Shown piece after piece: positions 9,086-18,503 of a stretch of 64,000 bases of DNA. Source of the stretch: Lachnospiraceae bacterium (GTDB lineage Bacteria > Bacillota > Clostridia > Lachnospirales > Lachnospiraceae); contig JAGAQU010000041.1 of assembly GCA_017622575.1 (NCBI GenBank), positions 1 through 64,000 of the forward strand, given 5' to 3'. The position numbers and the translations under genes are program-made. Every line of letters begins with the position of its first letter. Within the stretch, counting starts at the first letter, position 1. Below the pieces are notes generated by a model. The model made no database searches. It saw only the letters and a program-made list of their open reading frames with translations, and was not told where the DNA came from.

Positions 9086-10921
9086 TTACAAATTCTCCCC
9101 ATCCTTTGTCCGTACCTCTTCAAATTTTGCTTTTTTCCGCCTCTGCTTGATCTCATACATTCTGGCATCCGCATTTTTTACCAGTGCTTCCAGCGAGACC
9201 ATATTTTTCAGGTTGTGTACATGACCCATACTTGCCGTCAATACAAAAGGCAGTTTTTCTCTCTCACTGTACTCCTTCAGGAAAATGCCGACGGCATTTT
9301 CCTTCTCTGAAAGCACCTCATCTCCTGCCTCTTTTCCTATCACCAGAAATTCATCTCCACCCATACGGACCAGGATATTTTCTTCCCGATACACTTCTTT
9401 TATAGCATCAGCCACACCCTTGATCGCCTTATCTCCCATGGCATGACCATAATTGTCATTGATGGTTTTTAAATTATCCACATCCACATAAACCAGATAT
9501 ATTCTGCCGCATTGCTCTGCAAAATACTGCTGCGCAAGCTGCACATAGCCAAATCTGTTGTAGAGACCCGTCAGCTGATCCCTCACATACAATTCCTGGA
9601 GTCTTTCATTGATACGCTGTACTTCCTCCTTCTGCCGGATATTTTCAAGGGCAAGTGACACGGTTTCCATTAAGGTTCTGTGGAGATGATTCTTCATCAG
9701 TTTGTCTTCGTAAACCGTCACACTGTACCCAAAAGTATTCTTGTTAAAGTGAAGAGAGGCTAACAGAAAAATTCTTTCCTCTCTCCACCCTGTATCTCCC
9801 GATATCTCCAGCATATGTTCCTCATAGCCCACAAGTTTGGTATCCTTTCCGCCCGTAAGCGCGCCCGGGTTTAACCGGAAAATCATATTGCTTACTCCCA
9901 ACCGTTCAAAACAGGGCTTCAGATTATGTCGGAATTCTTCCAGAGTACTGCTGGTGCAAAGAAGCTGTCTGTTTTTTCTCTGTTTTTCCTCCAAATGCTC
10001 CTCCTGTATTTTTTCCAGATACATATTGCGGAAATCGCTTCTCAGATCACGCTTGCCCATGCCGCAGCCACAGCTTTCATTCTGTACGATTCTTCCCTTT
10101 GAGAAAAACTCATTTCCCGCTTCCTTCCTATCGATCAGGTCCAGTATGTGGCTCACGCTGTCATACCCCATCTGCTCCCAATTTCTGTTTACGCTTGTGA
10201 TGGAAGGGCAGAAAAACTGTCCTTCGTCAAAGTTGTCAAATCCTGTGATCTTAAAGTCGTCGGGTGCGCAGTAACCATCCCTGGCAGCTGCGCTGCAGTA
10301 TCCCACCGCCATATTGTCATTGGCGCAAATCACTGCGTCCGGCAGATGCATATTCTTTTTTTTCCAGATACGATATGCCAGATCACCGTCAGAGTGAATA
10401 AAGTTCAAATGCAATACTCTGTCCCTGTCCACGGGAATATTGTAATGCGTAAGGCAGTCTGTAAACGCCTGAAACCGCTCTCTGTTTTCCTCATGCTCCT
10501 CTGGGCCTCCCAGATAATTGATCGTCCTGCATCCGTGTGCCTTAATCATATGCTCTACCAGCTCATAAAAAGCGCGGTAATTGTCCACACCGATAAAAGA
10601 TGCACCCGGAAGCTGCTGGTCGATACTTAAGACAGGTTTCTCATGATTCTTCCAGTCTCCGATCAGTTTTTCCATCACGGTATCATTTCCCACACTGCTT
10701 ACTGCGCACAGCATCCCGTCATAGTCTTCCGCCTTTGCGAGAGTAAAAATCTCCTGCTCTTTTTTCTGAAATTCTGCATCCGAATCATAGGATGCCAAAA
10801 TATAAAGCTTCGCATCCTCCTGTGCGAGCCTTCTTCTCATTCCTGAGAGCAAAGCAGAGATATAGTCCTCATGCCACACGCTGCATACCATCAATATCCT
10901 TCTCTTTTTCCCATCTGTCAT
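9086..10921 (-). CDS. LacI-type sugar-binding sensor fused to a GGDEF diguanylate cyclase
   Basis: A 611-residue soluble protein. Residues 1-285 are a periplasmic-binding-protein type 1 fold as in LacI regulators (GVDNYRAFYELVEHM, CANDNMAVGY, ITGFDNFDEG), but the DNA-binding helix-turn-helix is absent. A Cys-rich turn (ESCGCG), a coiled coil and a GAF-like region (about 300-440) lead into a GGDEF domain: DQLTGLYNR, VDVDNLKTIND and an intact GGDEF at 521-525. The usual RxxD inhibitory site is REEN (512-515), so product inhibition may be weak. It probably converts cytoplasmic sugar levels into cyclic di-GMP. I start at ATG 10921, with CAGGTG six bases upstream; a TTG at 10936 is possible. It follows the chemoreceptor gene by 39 bases. 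Confidence 0.86.
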   Translation of the reverse strand: MTDGKKRRILMVCSVWHEDYISALLSGMRRRLAQEDAKLYILASYDSDAEFQKKEQEIFTLAKAEDYDGMLCAVSSVGNDTVMEKLIGDWKNHEKPVLSIDQQLPGASFIGVDNYRAFYELVEHMIKAHGCRTINYLGGPEEHEENRERFQAFTDCLTHYNIPVDRDRVLHLNFIHSDGDLAYRIWKKKNMHLPDAVICANDNMAVGYCSAAARDGYCAPDDFKITGFDNFDEGQFFCPSITSVNRNWEQMGYDSVSHILDLIDRKEAGNEFFSKGRIVQNESCGCGMGKRDLRSDFRNMYLEKIQEEHLEEKQRKNRQLLCTSSTLEEFRHNLKPCFERLGVSNMIFRLNPGALTGGKDTKLVGYEEHMLEISGDTGWREERIFLLASLHFNKNTFGYSVTVYEDKLMKNHLHRTLMETVSLALENIRQKEEVQRINERLQELYVRDQLTGLYNRFGYVQLAQQYFAEQCGRIYLVYVDVDNLKTINDNYGHAMGDKAIKGVADAIKEVYREENILVRMGGDEFLVIGKEAGDEVLSEKENAVGIFLKEYSEREKLPFVLTASMGHVHNLKNMVSLEALVKNADARMYEIKQRRKKAKFEEVRTKDGENL

Positions 10922-10960
10922 ACAAAGCACCTGCAATCTGTCTGTTTTGCTTTAATCCTC

Positions 10961-13039
10961 CTACTCTGTCTTAAATACAGAGATTTCATTTTTTAATTCT
11001 ATCATATTTTGATTTAGAATATAAGAAATCCGGTTTAAATTTTGCACATTATCCTGCAGTTTTTCCGTAATACCGTAAACCTCTCTTACATTTTCTGCGT
11101 TCTCCCCGATTATTTCCGAGATGTTCTTCACTGAGGACAACGTTTCCATTCTCTCTGCATTCGCTTTTTCCGTGCTTTTCACGATGTCTTTCAGACCATC
11201 CACCAATAGAGACATCTGATGACTCATATTCTTAAAAATGCTTATTACCTTTTCCACCGCCTGCGTCTGAAGGGCTACCATCTCCTCCGCCTGTTTTGCA
11301 TTGTTTACCGTACTGTTTGTCCGGGTAAAGATGAGTGACACATTATTCTGTATCTCTCCCGCTGCCTGTGCGGAATCGTCTGCCAGTTTTCTGATTTCCT
11401 CAGCAACCACGGAAAAACCTTTTCCGGCTGCCCCGGCTCTGGCAGCTTCAATGGACGCATTTAAGGACAGGAGATTGGTCTGTCTGGAAATACCGGAAAT
11501 GGTCTCAACAAACTGATTGATCGATTCTGTCTCCCTTTGAAGAGCTGCAATATCATCTCCCACCCTGGTAGTAATGGCCGTGGTTTCACCGGCTCCTTTT
11601 CCGAGAGCCTGCACCATACACATACCATCTGCAATCATCCTCTCCGTTTCCTCCACCAGAAGCTCTACTTTTTCAACAGTATCGCTGACCTTCTGCATAT
11701 CATCGGAAAGGGCCGATGTCTTTTCCACACAGACACGGGCATAGTCCGACTGTCTCTCCATCCCTTCATTAATGCCTCCTATGGCTCTTATGATATCTGC
11801 GGAATAACTGTTTATGATTCCGGAGGTATCCTTTACTTCTCCTGCAGAATTTTCAAGCTCGCCGGTGGATGCATTGACCTTTGACACCAGCTTCTTGTTG
11901 TTCTTTATCATGTCGGTGGCAGATGATGCCAGCTCATTGAATTCATCTTTTCCCTTTGCCTTCACCTCCACTGTGAGATCTCCCTTTGCAACCTCCCCGA
12001 ATCTGCGCGATATCCGTTTCATGTTTCCCTGAATTCCTGCTGTAATAAAGATGCCGATCACAGACGCAATCAGTGCTGCCAGAATGACCAGCGTAACTGT
12101 CAAAGCTTTGATTCCTTCAGCCTGCCCGGTGATGACCTTCATGGGTACCAGTGCGCAGATGGTAGCATGATTCATCTCACTGCTGCTGTAGATAAATAAA
12201 TATTTTCCGCCTTTATATGATACGGTTGCCGAACCGCATAAGTGTTCTTCATCCACAGAATCCGGGAAAAATTCCTGTCCGAAAAAGATCTGTTCCCCCT
12301 CTGTCAGCATGCTTTCTTTTCCATCAGGCAGATTCTCATAGAGAAGTTCCCTTCCGTTTTCTGTTACCAGCCCCATAATACTGCCCTCTCCCAAATCTAC
12401 ATTCTCCATCAGGGCTCTCACATTCTCCGGCTTTACATCCATAACAACACAAAAACTCTTATTGGTAGATAACAGCTGATAGGAAAGAATATACTCTTCC
12501 CTGTTAAGACCCAGCTTTTCATCCAGGAGCGGGTGGGAATCGATCCACTTTCTGGGTGTCTTGCCGTCAAGCGGCACATCTGCAAGATACTCTTCCAGAA
12601 ATCCCGCACTTCCGGCATCACCGATTTTACCGGAACTTTTAGTTGTGATGAGTGTCTGGTCCGCTTTTGTGACAATATGAATATTGCTGATAAAGGCATT
12701 GGCTTTTTTTGCCGAAGTAATGTTGCTCTTTACCGTACTTACGATATCCGACTTTGCCTCCCTATCCAGCATTCCCAGTCCGTATTTATTCAGGCTGTCA
12801 TCAAAAGCATATTTCATGGCTTCCGTTGCCATGAAGTCATTGCTCATCTCAATGTATTCCTTGACCATATTGATGGTCTGCAAAGTAGATTCCTGATATT
12901 TTTCCTTCATACCCGCTGCCGCCTTCTGATAGGAGGCAAGCCCCACAATCATCATAAAGACTATCGGAACCAGAAAGCAGATAAATATTTTACTTCTGAT
13001 ACCAAAATAATTTATTTTTTTCCATCTCTTTCTCTTCAT
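10961..13039 (-). CDS. Methyl-accepting chemotaxis protein
   Basis: A 692-residue transmembrane chemoreceptor. TM1 is about residues 15-38 ([16 protein letters not shown]), followed by an extracellular Cache-type ligand domain, TM2 at about 305-328 ([19 protein letters not shown]), a HAMP domain, and a cytoplasmic signalling helix bundle. The CheA/CheW-contacting hairpin tip reads [17 protein letters not shown]. The position between the ABC importer and the LacI-GGDEF and GH8 genes suggests it senses the same oligosaccharides or their binding protein; this is inference. ATG 13039 has AAAGGGG upstream. A flagellar-sigma-like TAAA/CCGAT arrangement lies upstream but overlaps the terminator hairpin, so it is uncertain. 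Confidence 0.93.
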   Translation of the reverse strand: MKRKRWKKINYFGIRSKIFICFLVPIVFMMIVGLASYQKAAAGMKEKYQESTLQTINMVKEYIEMSNDFMATEAMKYAFDDSLNKYGLGMLDREAKSDIVSTVKSNITSAKKANAFISNIHIVTKADQTLITTKSSGKIGDAGSAGFLEEYLADVPLDGKTPRKWIDSHPLLDEKLGLNREEYILSYQLLSTNKSFCVVMDVKPENVRALMENVDLGEGSIMGLVTENGRELLYENLPDGKESMLTEGEQIFFGQEFFPDSVDEEHLCGSATVSYKGGKYLFIYSSSEMNHATICALVPMKVITGQAEGIKALTVTLVILAALIASVIGIFITAGIQGNMKRISRRFGEVAKGDLTVEVKAKGKDEFNELASSATDMIKNNKKLVSKVNASTGELENSAGEVKDTSGIINSYSADIIRAIGGINEGMERQSDYARVCVEKTSALSDDMQKVSDTVEKVELLVEETERMIADGMCMVQALGKGAGETTAITTRVGDDIAALQRETESINQFVETISGISRQTNLLSLNASIEAARAGAAGKGFSVVAEEIRKLADDSAQAAGEIQNNVSLIFTRTNSTVNNAKQAEEMVALQTQAVEKVISIFKNMSHQMSLLVDGLKDIVKSTEKANAERMETLSSVKNISEIIGENAENVREVYGITEKLQDNVQNLNRISYILNQNMIELKNEISVFKTE

Positions 13040-13070
13040 AAGTTTCCCCTTTTGCTATCATATAGTGCAA

Positions 13071-13098
13071 AGAAGCATTCCATCATCGGAATGCTTCT
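13071..13098 (-). terminator. Hairpin after the ABC permease operon
   Basis: Perfect 11-base stem (AGAAGCATTCC / GGAATGCTTCT) with a six-base loop, immediately after the YtcP-type permease stop. On the minus strand only a short T run follows, so it may be a weak terminator or an RNA stabilizer. The plus strand has five T's after it. Confidence 0.6.
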
Positions 13099-13105
13099 GA
13101 CCTTT

Positions 13106-14002
13106 TTATTCCTTTACACCACCGATGGTAAGACCTGTCACAAAATACCTTTGCAGGAACGGATACAGGCAGATGATTGGCAACATGGTGGCAATGGTGG
13201 CCGCCGATCTGACTGTGATCGGTGTCACTGCCGCTGAATTGGCACCCGCCGCTGATGCATTCGCTGCGCTGCCGCTCTGCTGCATGACAGAGGAAAGCAG
13301 CTTCATCAATTCGTACTGCAATGTTGTATATTCCGTCTTCATACGGTTGTACAGCATGGCATCGAACCAGGAGTTCCACTGTCCCACTGCCACAAACAGT
13401 GCAACCGTCGCATAGACCGGCTTACACAGAGGAGAGATGATTCTGGAAAATATGGTCCAGTAACCCGCACCGTCCAGCTGTGCCGATTCCTCCAGGGAAT
13501 CCGGCAGTCCCTGCATATAGGTTCGCAGCACCAGCATGTTGAAGGCACTGACGGCACCGGGAACAACATAAACCCAGAAGGTACCTGTCAGATGCAGATT
13601 CTTATACAACATGAAAACCGGAATCAAACCACCGTTTACATACATGGTGATCACCCAGAATAAGGAAAGCTGGGATTTAAAGATAAACCGTTTGCGGCTC
13701 ACAACAAAGGCAAGCAGTGCATTGGCAACGAGAGAAAGCACCGTGCCGATGATGGTACGCATCACCGTTATGTAAGCACCTCGCATCATATTTTCTTTGC
13801 TGAGAACCGTAATATAATTCTTTAAGGTAAACTTTCTCGGCCACAGATAGATACCGCCCCGGACGGCGTCAATTCCGTCATTAAAAGAAATAGCAAGTGT
13901 GTTTAATACCGGATACAGCGTGATGACTACAAAGGCGATCATGAATAAGGTATTAAAAACCACGAATATTTTGTCCGCTAAAGATGTTTTTCTCTTTTTC
14001 AT
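13106..14002 (-). CDS. ABC sugar transporter permease, YtcP/AraQ type
   Basis: A 298-residue inner-membrane subunit of a carbohydrate ABC importer, with six predicted membrane segments starting at about residues 15-35 (VFNTLFMIAFVVITLYPVLN). The cytoplasmic EAA loop that docks the ATPase reads ESAQLDGAGYWTIFSRII. It pairs with the LplB-type permease 12 bases upstream and the binding lipoprotein at 15069. No ATPase gene is present in the window, which is usual because a shared MsmX-type ATPase elsewhere serves such systems. The C-terminal region has an unusual Ala/Ser-rich loop (SGSAANASAAGANSAA). Confidence 0.92.
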   Translation of the reverse strand: MKKRKTSLADKIFVVFNTLFMIAFVVITLYPVLNTLAISFNDGIDAVRGGIYLWPRKFTLKNYITVLSKENMMRGAYITVMRTIIGTVLSLVANALLAFVVSRKRFIFKSQLSLFWVITMYVNGGLIPVFMLYKNLHLTGTFWVYVVPGAVSAFNMLVLRTYMQGLPDSLEESAQLDGAGYWTIFSRIISPLCKPVYATVALFVAVGQWNSWFDAMLYNRMKTEYTTLQYELMKLLSSVMQQSGSAANASAAGANSAAVTPITVRSAATIATMLPIICLYPFLQRYFVTGLTIGGVKE

Positions 14003-14014
14003 GTCCTCACCCTC

Positions 14015-14956
14015 CTAGAATAATCTTTCTTCGCCCATACGTTTTGCAACGGAATTGGCAATCAGAATTAAGGCGATGCTGACCACACTCTTAAAGATAC
14101 CTGCGGCAGTACCAAGGGAGAAGTCATTCTGACTGATTCCCCAGGTCAGGACATAAATATCAATGGTATCGGATACGCTCTTGATCAGACCGTTGCCCAG
14201 CAGATACTGTACCTCGAATCCTGCGTTCAGCACATTACCGACGTTCATCAGAAGCAGAATCATAATGGTAGGCTTGATACCCGGCAATGTAATATATTTG
14301 ATTTTCGCCCATCTTCCGGCGCCGTCAATCGATGCCGCTTCATAAAGGCAGGGATCAATGGAGGTGATGGCAGCCAGATAGATAATGGCATTCCATCCTG
14401 TTTCCTTCCAGACATTGGCAAACGCCACAATTGGCCAGAAATATTCTTTATGGGCAAAAAAGTCAATTGATGTATCAATAAAGCCAAACTTCATCAGAAG
14501 TTCATTGATAATACCGGATGAGGACAATGCGTCATGCAAAATACCTGTAACAATAATCCAGGAAAGGAAATGGGGAAGGTAAGAAATGGTCTGTACCGTC
14601 TTTTTCGCTTTCGTGGAACGTATCTCATTCAGCAGGATGGCAAACAGGATTGCCATGAATGTACAGGTTACCAGATTCAACACTCCCATGCAGAAGGTAT
14701 TTCTGATTACCCGCAAAAAGGTGACATCCTCAAACAAAAACTTGAATTTTGCAAGTCCCACAAATTTCGAACCCAGAAGTCCGTCCTTTGGCTTATAATT
14801 CTGAAAGGCCATCAGCCATCCCGTCAACGGCCAGTAATAGAATATAATTCCATATACCACCATAAAGAAAGAAACAACAAGCAGAAATTTCTGTCTTTTC
14901 ACTTCTTTCCATGTTATCTTTTTATCTTTTTTTACCTTCACTACTCCTTGCTCCAT
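14015..14956 (-). CDS. ABC sugar transporter permease, LplB type
   Basis: A 313-residue permease partner of the YtcP-type subunit. A lysine-rich N-terminal tail precedes the first membrane segment (LLVVSFFMVVYGIIFYYWPL); the EAA loop is YEAASIDGAGRWAKIKYITL. ATG 14956 is chosen because AGGAG lies seven bases upstream; a GTG one codon earlier is possible. It lies after an attenuator-like hairpin that separates it from the more upstream binding-protein gene, an arrangement that gives more binding protein than permease. Confidence 0.92.
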   Translation of the reverse strand: MEQGVVKVKKDKKITWKEVKRQKFLLVVSFFMVVYGIIFYYWPLTGWLMAFQNYKPKDGLLGSKFVGLAKFKFLFEDVTFLRVIRNTFCMGVLNLVTCTFMAILFAILLNEIRSTKAKKTVQTISYLPHFLSWIIVTGILHDALSSSGIINELLMKFGFIDTSIDFFAHKEYFWPIVAFANVWKETGWNAIIYLAAITSIDPCLYEAASIDGAGRWAKIKYITLPGIKPTIMILLLMNVGNVLNAGFEVQYLLGNGLIKSVSDTIDIYVLTWGISQNDFSLGTAAGIFKSVVSIALILIANSVAKRMGEERLF

Positions 14957-14983
14957 CACGCCACTCCTATCTTACAGTCAAAA

Positions 14984-15021
14984 AGCAGCAATAGTTTTCG
15001 TTAGGAATGCCTATTGCTGCT
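14984..15021 (-). terminator. Intercistronic terminator or attenuator between binding protein and permeases
   Basis: Perfect 11-base inverted repeat (AGCAGCAATAG / CTATTGCTGCT) with a 16-base loop, followed on the minus strand by TTTTTG. It should stop part of the transcripts after the binding-protein gene while letting some through into the permeases. Confidence 0.75.
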
Positions 15022-15068
15022 CTTATCATGCAATTATTTCAGAAATACTGCAGTTCCCGATTCTTAAT

Positions 15069-16817
15069 TTACTTAAAGGTATCCAGAATTGCCTGCATTT
15101 CGCTTAAGAAATCTTCAGGCTTGCAAGCATTGTATGCTTCCATATATTCATCCCAGCCTGCATCAAAGTCTTTTGCCATTACAACCTTGGGAAGATATTC
15201 ATGCTTGATCTCACCCATTTTCGCCCATGCCACGCCGCCGGGAGTCTCTGTTGTAAAGTTGTTGGAGAAGCTGTACATCGGGAACCATGGACCGTTATCC
15301 TCGATAACAGATCCGATCATATCTACATAGTTGTCTGCTCCGTATGCTGCAAAACAATCCTTCAAAGGCTGCGCCATATCATTTTGGAACTCGGACGGCT
15401 GTTCTTCAGGCTTGTTGGCATTGATTCCGTCATCACTTGTTCCGCCCCACTGCGGCAGATAAGAATACTGGCAGCGGTGAGATGCCTGATATGCGGTGTC
15501 TGACCAGTTCATTCTCTGCTCATCGGTTCTATAGAACAATCCTGCGTCATCTACACTGTAGTCCACATCCTTAACACCCCAGAATCTCAGATCATGGAGT
15601 TCCTGATCCATAGCACAGTCAACAATAAATTTGAATGCTCTCTCGGGATCCTCGCAATCTACGGTGATTCCAATGCCGGATGCCTGGTTTACAGTATCGT
15701 CATATGTATGCCATCTGTTCTCCATACCTGCCTCTGTGGTAAGTCCGAGAGGTACATAGTTGCAGCCTTTTGCATCAAGACCCTGCTGCTTAAATACATC
15801 ATTTACGGTGTATGCGAAATCCCACCACTGGTCTACCATACCAAGAACACGGCCGGTGGAAAGCTTTGCGATATATTCGTCATAAGTCTGTGTGAAGCTT
15901 TCAGGATCCACAAAGCCTTTCTGATATTCTTCATTCAGCTTCTTGAAATACTTGACGGTATCTTCCGAAGTATTGTAATCCTTGATTGTCATGCTGGACT
16001 TGTCAACGATAACAGAGCCGTCGTTGGGGTATCCGCCCAGGAACTGACCTGCATTTTCAAGGCAGAAATATCTCCAGTCTTCGCACAGAATGGTGTATGC
16101 AATGTTGGGAGTTCCGTCATCCATTGTGGGATTTGCAGTTATGTAATCCTCGATCACCTTGAAGTAATCATCCATGGTCTTGATCTCCGGATAACCTGCC
16201 CACTCCAGAACTCTCGCCTGAATCCAGAATGCCTCGTCATTGTGAGTGGTTGCTGTAGGCTCACCCTTTGTATTGCCGAAAGGATTGATCCAGTAAATAT
16301 GTCCGTCAGGCTGGCGGAATTTTTCCCACTCTTCCTCGGTAAACCATTTCTCCTTGAATTCCGGATACTGATCAATATACTCGTCAAGAGGGATCAGAGC
16401 GCCTGCATCATAGAGAAGTCCCATTTCATCACTGTCGATGTAATCGGGATACTCATCGCTTGCGATCAGGGTACCTGTTGCTTCTGCTGCGGTCTGTCCT
16501 GTCAGCCATGTTTCCTTGATTCTTACGCCCCACTTCTCCGCAATCATCTGAGCGATCTCATTGTCGTCATTGATTTCGGAACCGGGCATGGTAACAAACA
16601 TAGTAAAATCTGCAATCTCATCCTCGGAATAGGATGTCTTCTCTTCTGTTGAACCTGCGTCTGCGCTCTCATCTGAGGAAGCAGCTGCCTCTGTTTTGCT
16701 TTCTGATTTTGCGGAATCATTTCCGCTTGTCTCACTGGCGCTACCGCCGCATCCTGCAAGCAGAGATGCTGTCATAACAATTCCCAATAATAATGCTGTT
16801 AATCTTTTCTGTTTCAT
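15069..16817 (-). CDS. Extracellular solute-binding lipoprotein of the ABC sugar importer
   Basis: A 582-residue binding protein of the LipO/YtcQ-like family that goes with LplB/YtcP permeases. The signal peptide ends at the lipobox SLLAGC (Cys22), followed by a Ser/Glu-rich linker to about residue 65. The two-lobe binding fold follows, with typical segments such as FTMFVTMPGSEIND and AEKWGVRIKETW near the start and aromatic-rich stretches expected for carbohydrate binding. GGGAGG lies upstream of the ATG. It is the first gene of the transporter operon and lies directly after the YesN-type regulator, whose likely binding sites overlap its promoter. Xylo-oligosaccharide specificity is inferred from the locus. 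Confidence 0.92.
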   Translation of the reverse strand: MKQKRLTALLLGIVMTASLLAGCGGSASETSGNDSAKSESKTEAAASSDESADAGSTEEKTSYSEDEIADFTMFVTMPGSEINDDNEIAQMIAEKWGVRIKETWLTGQTAAEATGTLIASDEYPDYIDSDEMGLLYDAGALIPLDEYIDQYPEFKEKWFTEEEWEKFRQPDGHIYWINPFGNTKGEPTATTHNDEAFWIQARVLEWAGYPEIKTMDDYFKVIEDYITANPTMDDGTPNIAYTILCEDWRYFCLENAGQFLGGYPNDGSVIVDKSSMTIKDYNTSEDTVKYFKKLNEEYQKGFVDPESFTQTYDEYIAKLSTGRVLGMVDQWWDFAYTVNDVFKQQGLDAKGCNYVPLGLTTEAGMENRWHTYDDTVNQASGIGITVDCEDPERAFKFIVDCAMDQELHDLRFWGVKDVDYSVDDAGLFYRTDEQRMNWSDTAYQASHRCQYSYLPQWGGTSDDGINANKPEEQPSEFQNDMAQPLKDCFAAYGADNYVDMIGSVIEDNGPWFPMYSFSNNFTTETPGGVAWAKMGEIKHEYLPKVVMAKDFDAGWDEYMEAYNACKPEDFLSEMQAILDTFK

Positions 16818-16849
16818 TATTAACCTCCCTTTTTCTGTTTTATGCTTTC

Positions 16850-16910
16850 ATTATAAGAGACCAAAAGAAAGAAAAAACCCGAGAAATTTCACTAAATACC
16901 CCGAGAAATT
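16850..16910 (-). promoter_or_regulatory. Promoter and paired operator repeats upstream of the binding-protein gene
   Basis: The minus-strand -10 TATAAT is at 16850-16855, with no good -35. Instead, the 11-mer CCCGAGAAATT is repeated exactly at 16878-16888 and 16900-16910, 22 bases apart (two helical turns). The proximal copy overlaps the -35 position. This is the layout expected for activation by an AraC-type response regulator such as the YesN homolog whose stop codon abuts the distal copy. Confidence 0.65.
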
Positions 16911-18503
16911 CTAACTTTCCGCATTTTTCCGGTATCTGGAAGGCGTGCATCCCTTCTGTTCAATAAATTTACTGATAAAGTAATCTGTGTCATGGTAACC
17001 CACTTCCTCTGCGATCATGCTGATCTTTTTATCTGTCTTGACCAGCATCTGTGCCGCCTCATTGATCCGGAAGCTGCAAAGATAATCCTTAAAGGACTGC
17101 CCATACTTTTTGCGGAAGATCTGCCCCAGATAAGAACTGTTCACAAAATATTTTCTGCTGAGATCCTTCAGCGTGATATTCTCCGCGAAATGTTCCCTGA
17201 CCTCCCGCTCCACATCAAGCAGGACTCCTTTTGATACATTTTTGCGAAGCTGGATCAGATACTCCGCATACTCACAGGCAAACCGCCGCAGATGGGCTCT
17301 GCTTCCCCTTGAGAAACCGGACTCAAACACATGGTCGCTGATATAAAGCATGATCTCTTCCTGATCCACCGTTTCATCCCGCTCCACTGCAAGATGGATC
17401 AGCTGAAACAGGAGATAATTGGTATTGATAGAGACGGTATCTGCGGAAAGACCCATTCGCTCCATCTCCTGATACAGATCATCCACACTGTGATTGATCT
17501 CTCCTCTGTCATTCTGCTCCACAGCCTGAATCAGCCTGTCAAGGCTCTGTTTGCACAGCACCACTTTATTCTGGTTTGTCTGAACTTCCTCTTCATAATA
17601 ATAAATACTCTTTTCCGGTCTGAAACCCTTAAAGGACTTGAGTACACAGGCACTGCTGTAGGAATTGGATATACGGGAAATATCCTCCACTTCCTTTCCC
17701 ACAAGGAGTGTCACCGGCATCCCCAGATCACGGCCGGCAGCAGAGAGAAATGCTTTCATAAATACTTCCGGTGTCATCGCTCTTTTTTCTGCCATCCGGC
17801 TGCAATATAAAAAGCTGATCTCATAATCCTCCTCATTTCCGAAAATATCCGCCACACAATAGTCGCCATCCACGCCGAGAAAGCTTCTGCAGTTGGAAAG
17901 CATATGGTTTCTTAAGGCAGAAAGTTCTGCATCCGACAGTTCTTCCAGATCCTGCATTCCGTCCATCAAAACCTGAACAAAACGTACCCCTCCCGAAAAG
18001 GGAAGATTTTCCTTCACATAGGAGACAATGCCCTCTTCCGCCTTTCCGTGAAGAAGAGATGCCAGATTACGGATCAGATAAATTCTCTGCAGTTTTTTCC
18101 GCTTCTGCTCCTCCTGATCCGTCAATTCCTTCTTCTTTGTCACCTTTCGGATCAGTGCGATGAGGCTGTCCCTGGAAACCGGTTTCAGGATATACTCAAT
18201 GCAGGATGAGTGAATTGCCCTTTGGGCATAGGAAAAATCATTATAGCCGCTGAGTATGGCAAAATAGGCATCGGAAATTTTCTCTTCCCTGATCTTTTCC
18301 AGAAGTTCAAGTCCTGTCATCTCAGGCATCTCAATATCAGCCAGAATCAGATCCACTCTGTTCTCCTTCAGATATTCATATGCTTCCTTTCCGTTAGCGG
18401 CTGTCTTGACAATCTCACAGTTCACTTTTTCCCAGTCAATCAGCATAGAAAGCCCCTGCAAAATAAAAGGCTCGTCATCTACAAGCATTACCCTGATCTT
18501 CAT
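16911..18503 (-). CDS. Response regulator, YesN type (CheY-AraC)
   Basis: A 530-residue two-component regulator. The receiver domain (1-120) has the acidic pair VDDEP and the phosphoacceptor aspartate in DLILADIEMPEMTG (about residue 54). A middle helical region of about 280 residues links it to the C-terminal AraC helix-turn-helix pair (ITLKDLSRKYFVNSSYLGQI and ISMIAEEVGYHDTDYFISKF). I start at ATG 18503 because AGGAGGGGG lies six bases upstream; a longer frame to 18521 would put the ribosome site inside the gene. It overlaps the kinase gene by 29 bases, so the pair is translationally coupled. The likely target is the adjacent transporter promoter. Confidence 0.92.
   Translation of the reverse strand: MKIRVMLVDDEPFILQGLSMLIDWEKVNCEIVKTAANGKEAYEYLKENRVDLILADIEMPEMTGLELLEKIREEKISDAYFAILSGYNDFSYAQRAIHSSCIEYILKPVSRDSLIALIRKVTKKKELTDQEEQKRKKLQRIYLIRNLASLLHGKAEEGIVSYVKENLPFSGGVRFVQVLMDGMQDLEELSDAELSALRNHMLSNCRSFLGVDGDYCVADIFGNEEDYEISFLYCSRMAEKRAMTPEVFMKAFLSAAGRDLGMPVTLLVGKEVEDISRISNSYSSACVLKSFKGFRPEKSIYYYEEEVQTNQNKVVLCKQSLDRLIQAVEQNDRGEINHSVDDLYQEMERMGLSADTVSINTNYLLFQLIHLAVERDETVDQEEIMLYISDHVFESGFSRGSRAHLRRFACEYAEYLIQLRKNVSKGVLLDVEREVREHFAENITLKDLSRKYFVNSSYLGQIFRKKYGQSFKDYLCSFRINEAAQMLVKTDKKISMIAEEVGYHDTDYFISKFIEQKGCTPSRYRKNAES

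Noticed and set aside
13071..13110. Sigma-D-like promoter (TAAA, CCGATGA) before the first chemoreceptor
   Set aside because: The -10 falls in the loop of a strong hairpin and matches poorly after CCGAT, so chance is likely.
12533..13237. Open plus-strand frame of 234 codons opposite the chemoreceptor
   Set aside because: It is the complement of a gene with clear TM, HAMP and signalling motifs; it has no ribosome site or family pattern.
15594..16652. Open plus-strand frame of 352 codons opposite the binding lipoprotein
   Set aside because: The minus-strand gene has a lipobox and family motifs; this frame is a mirror artefact.
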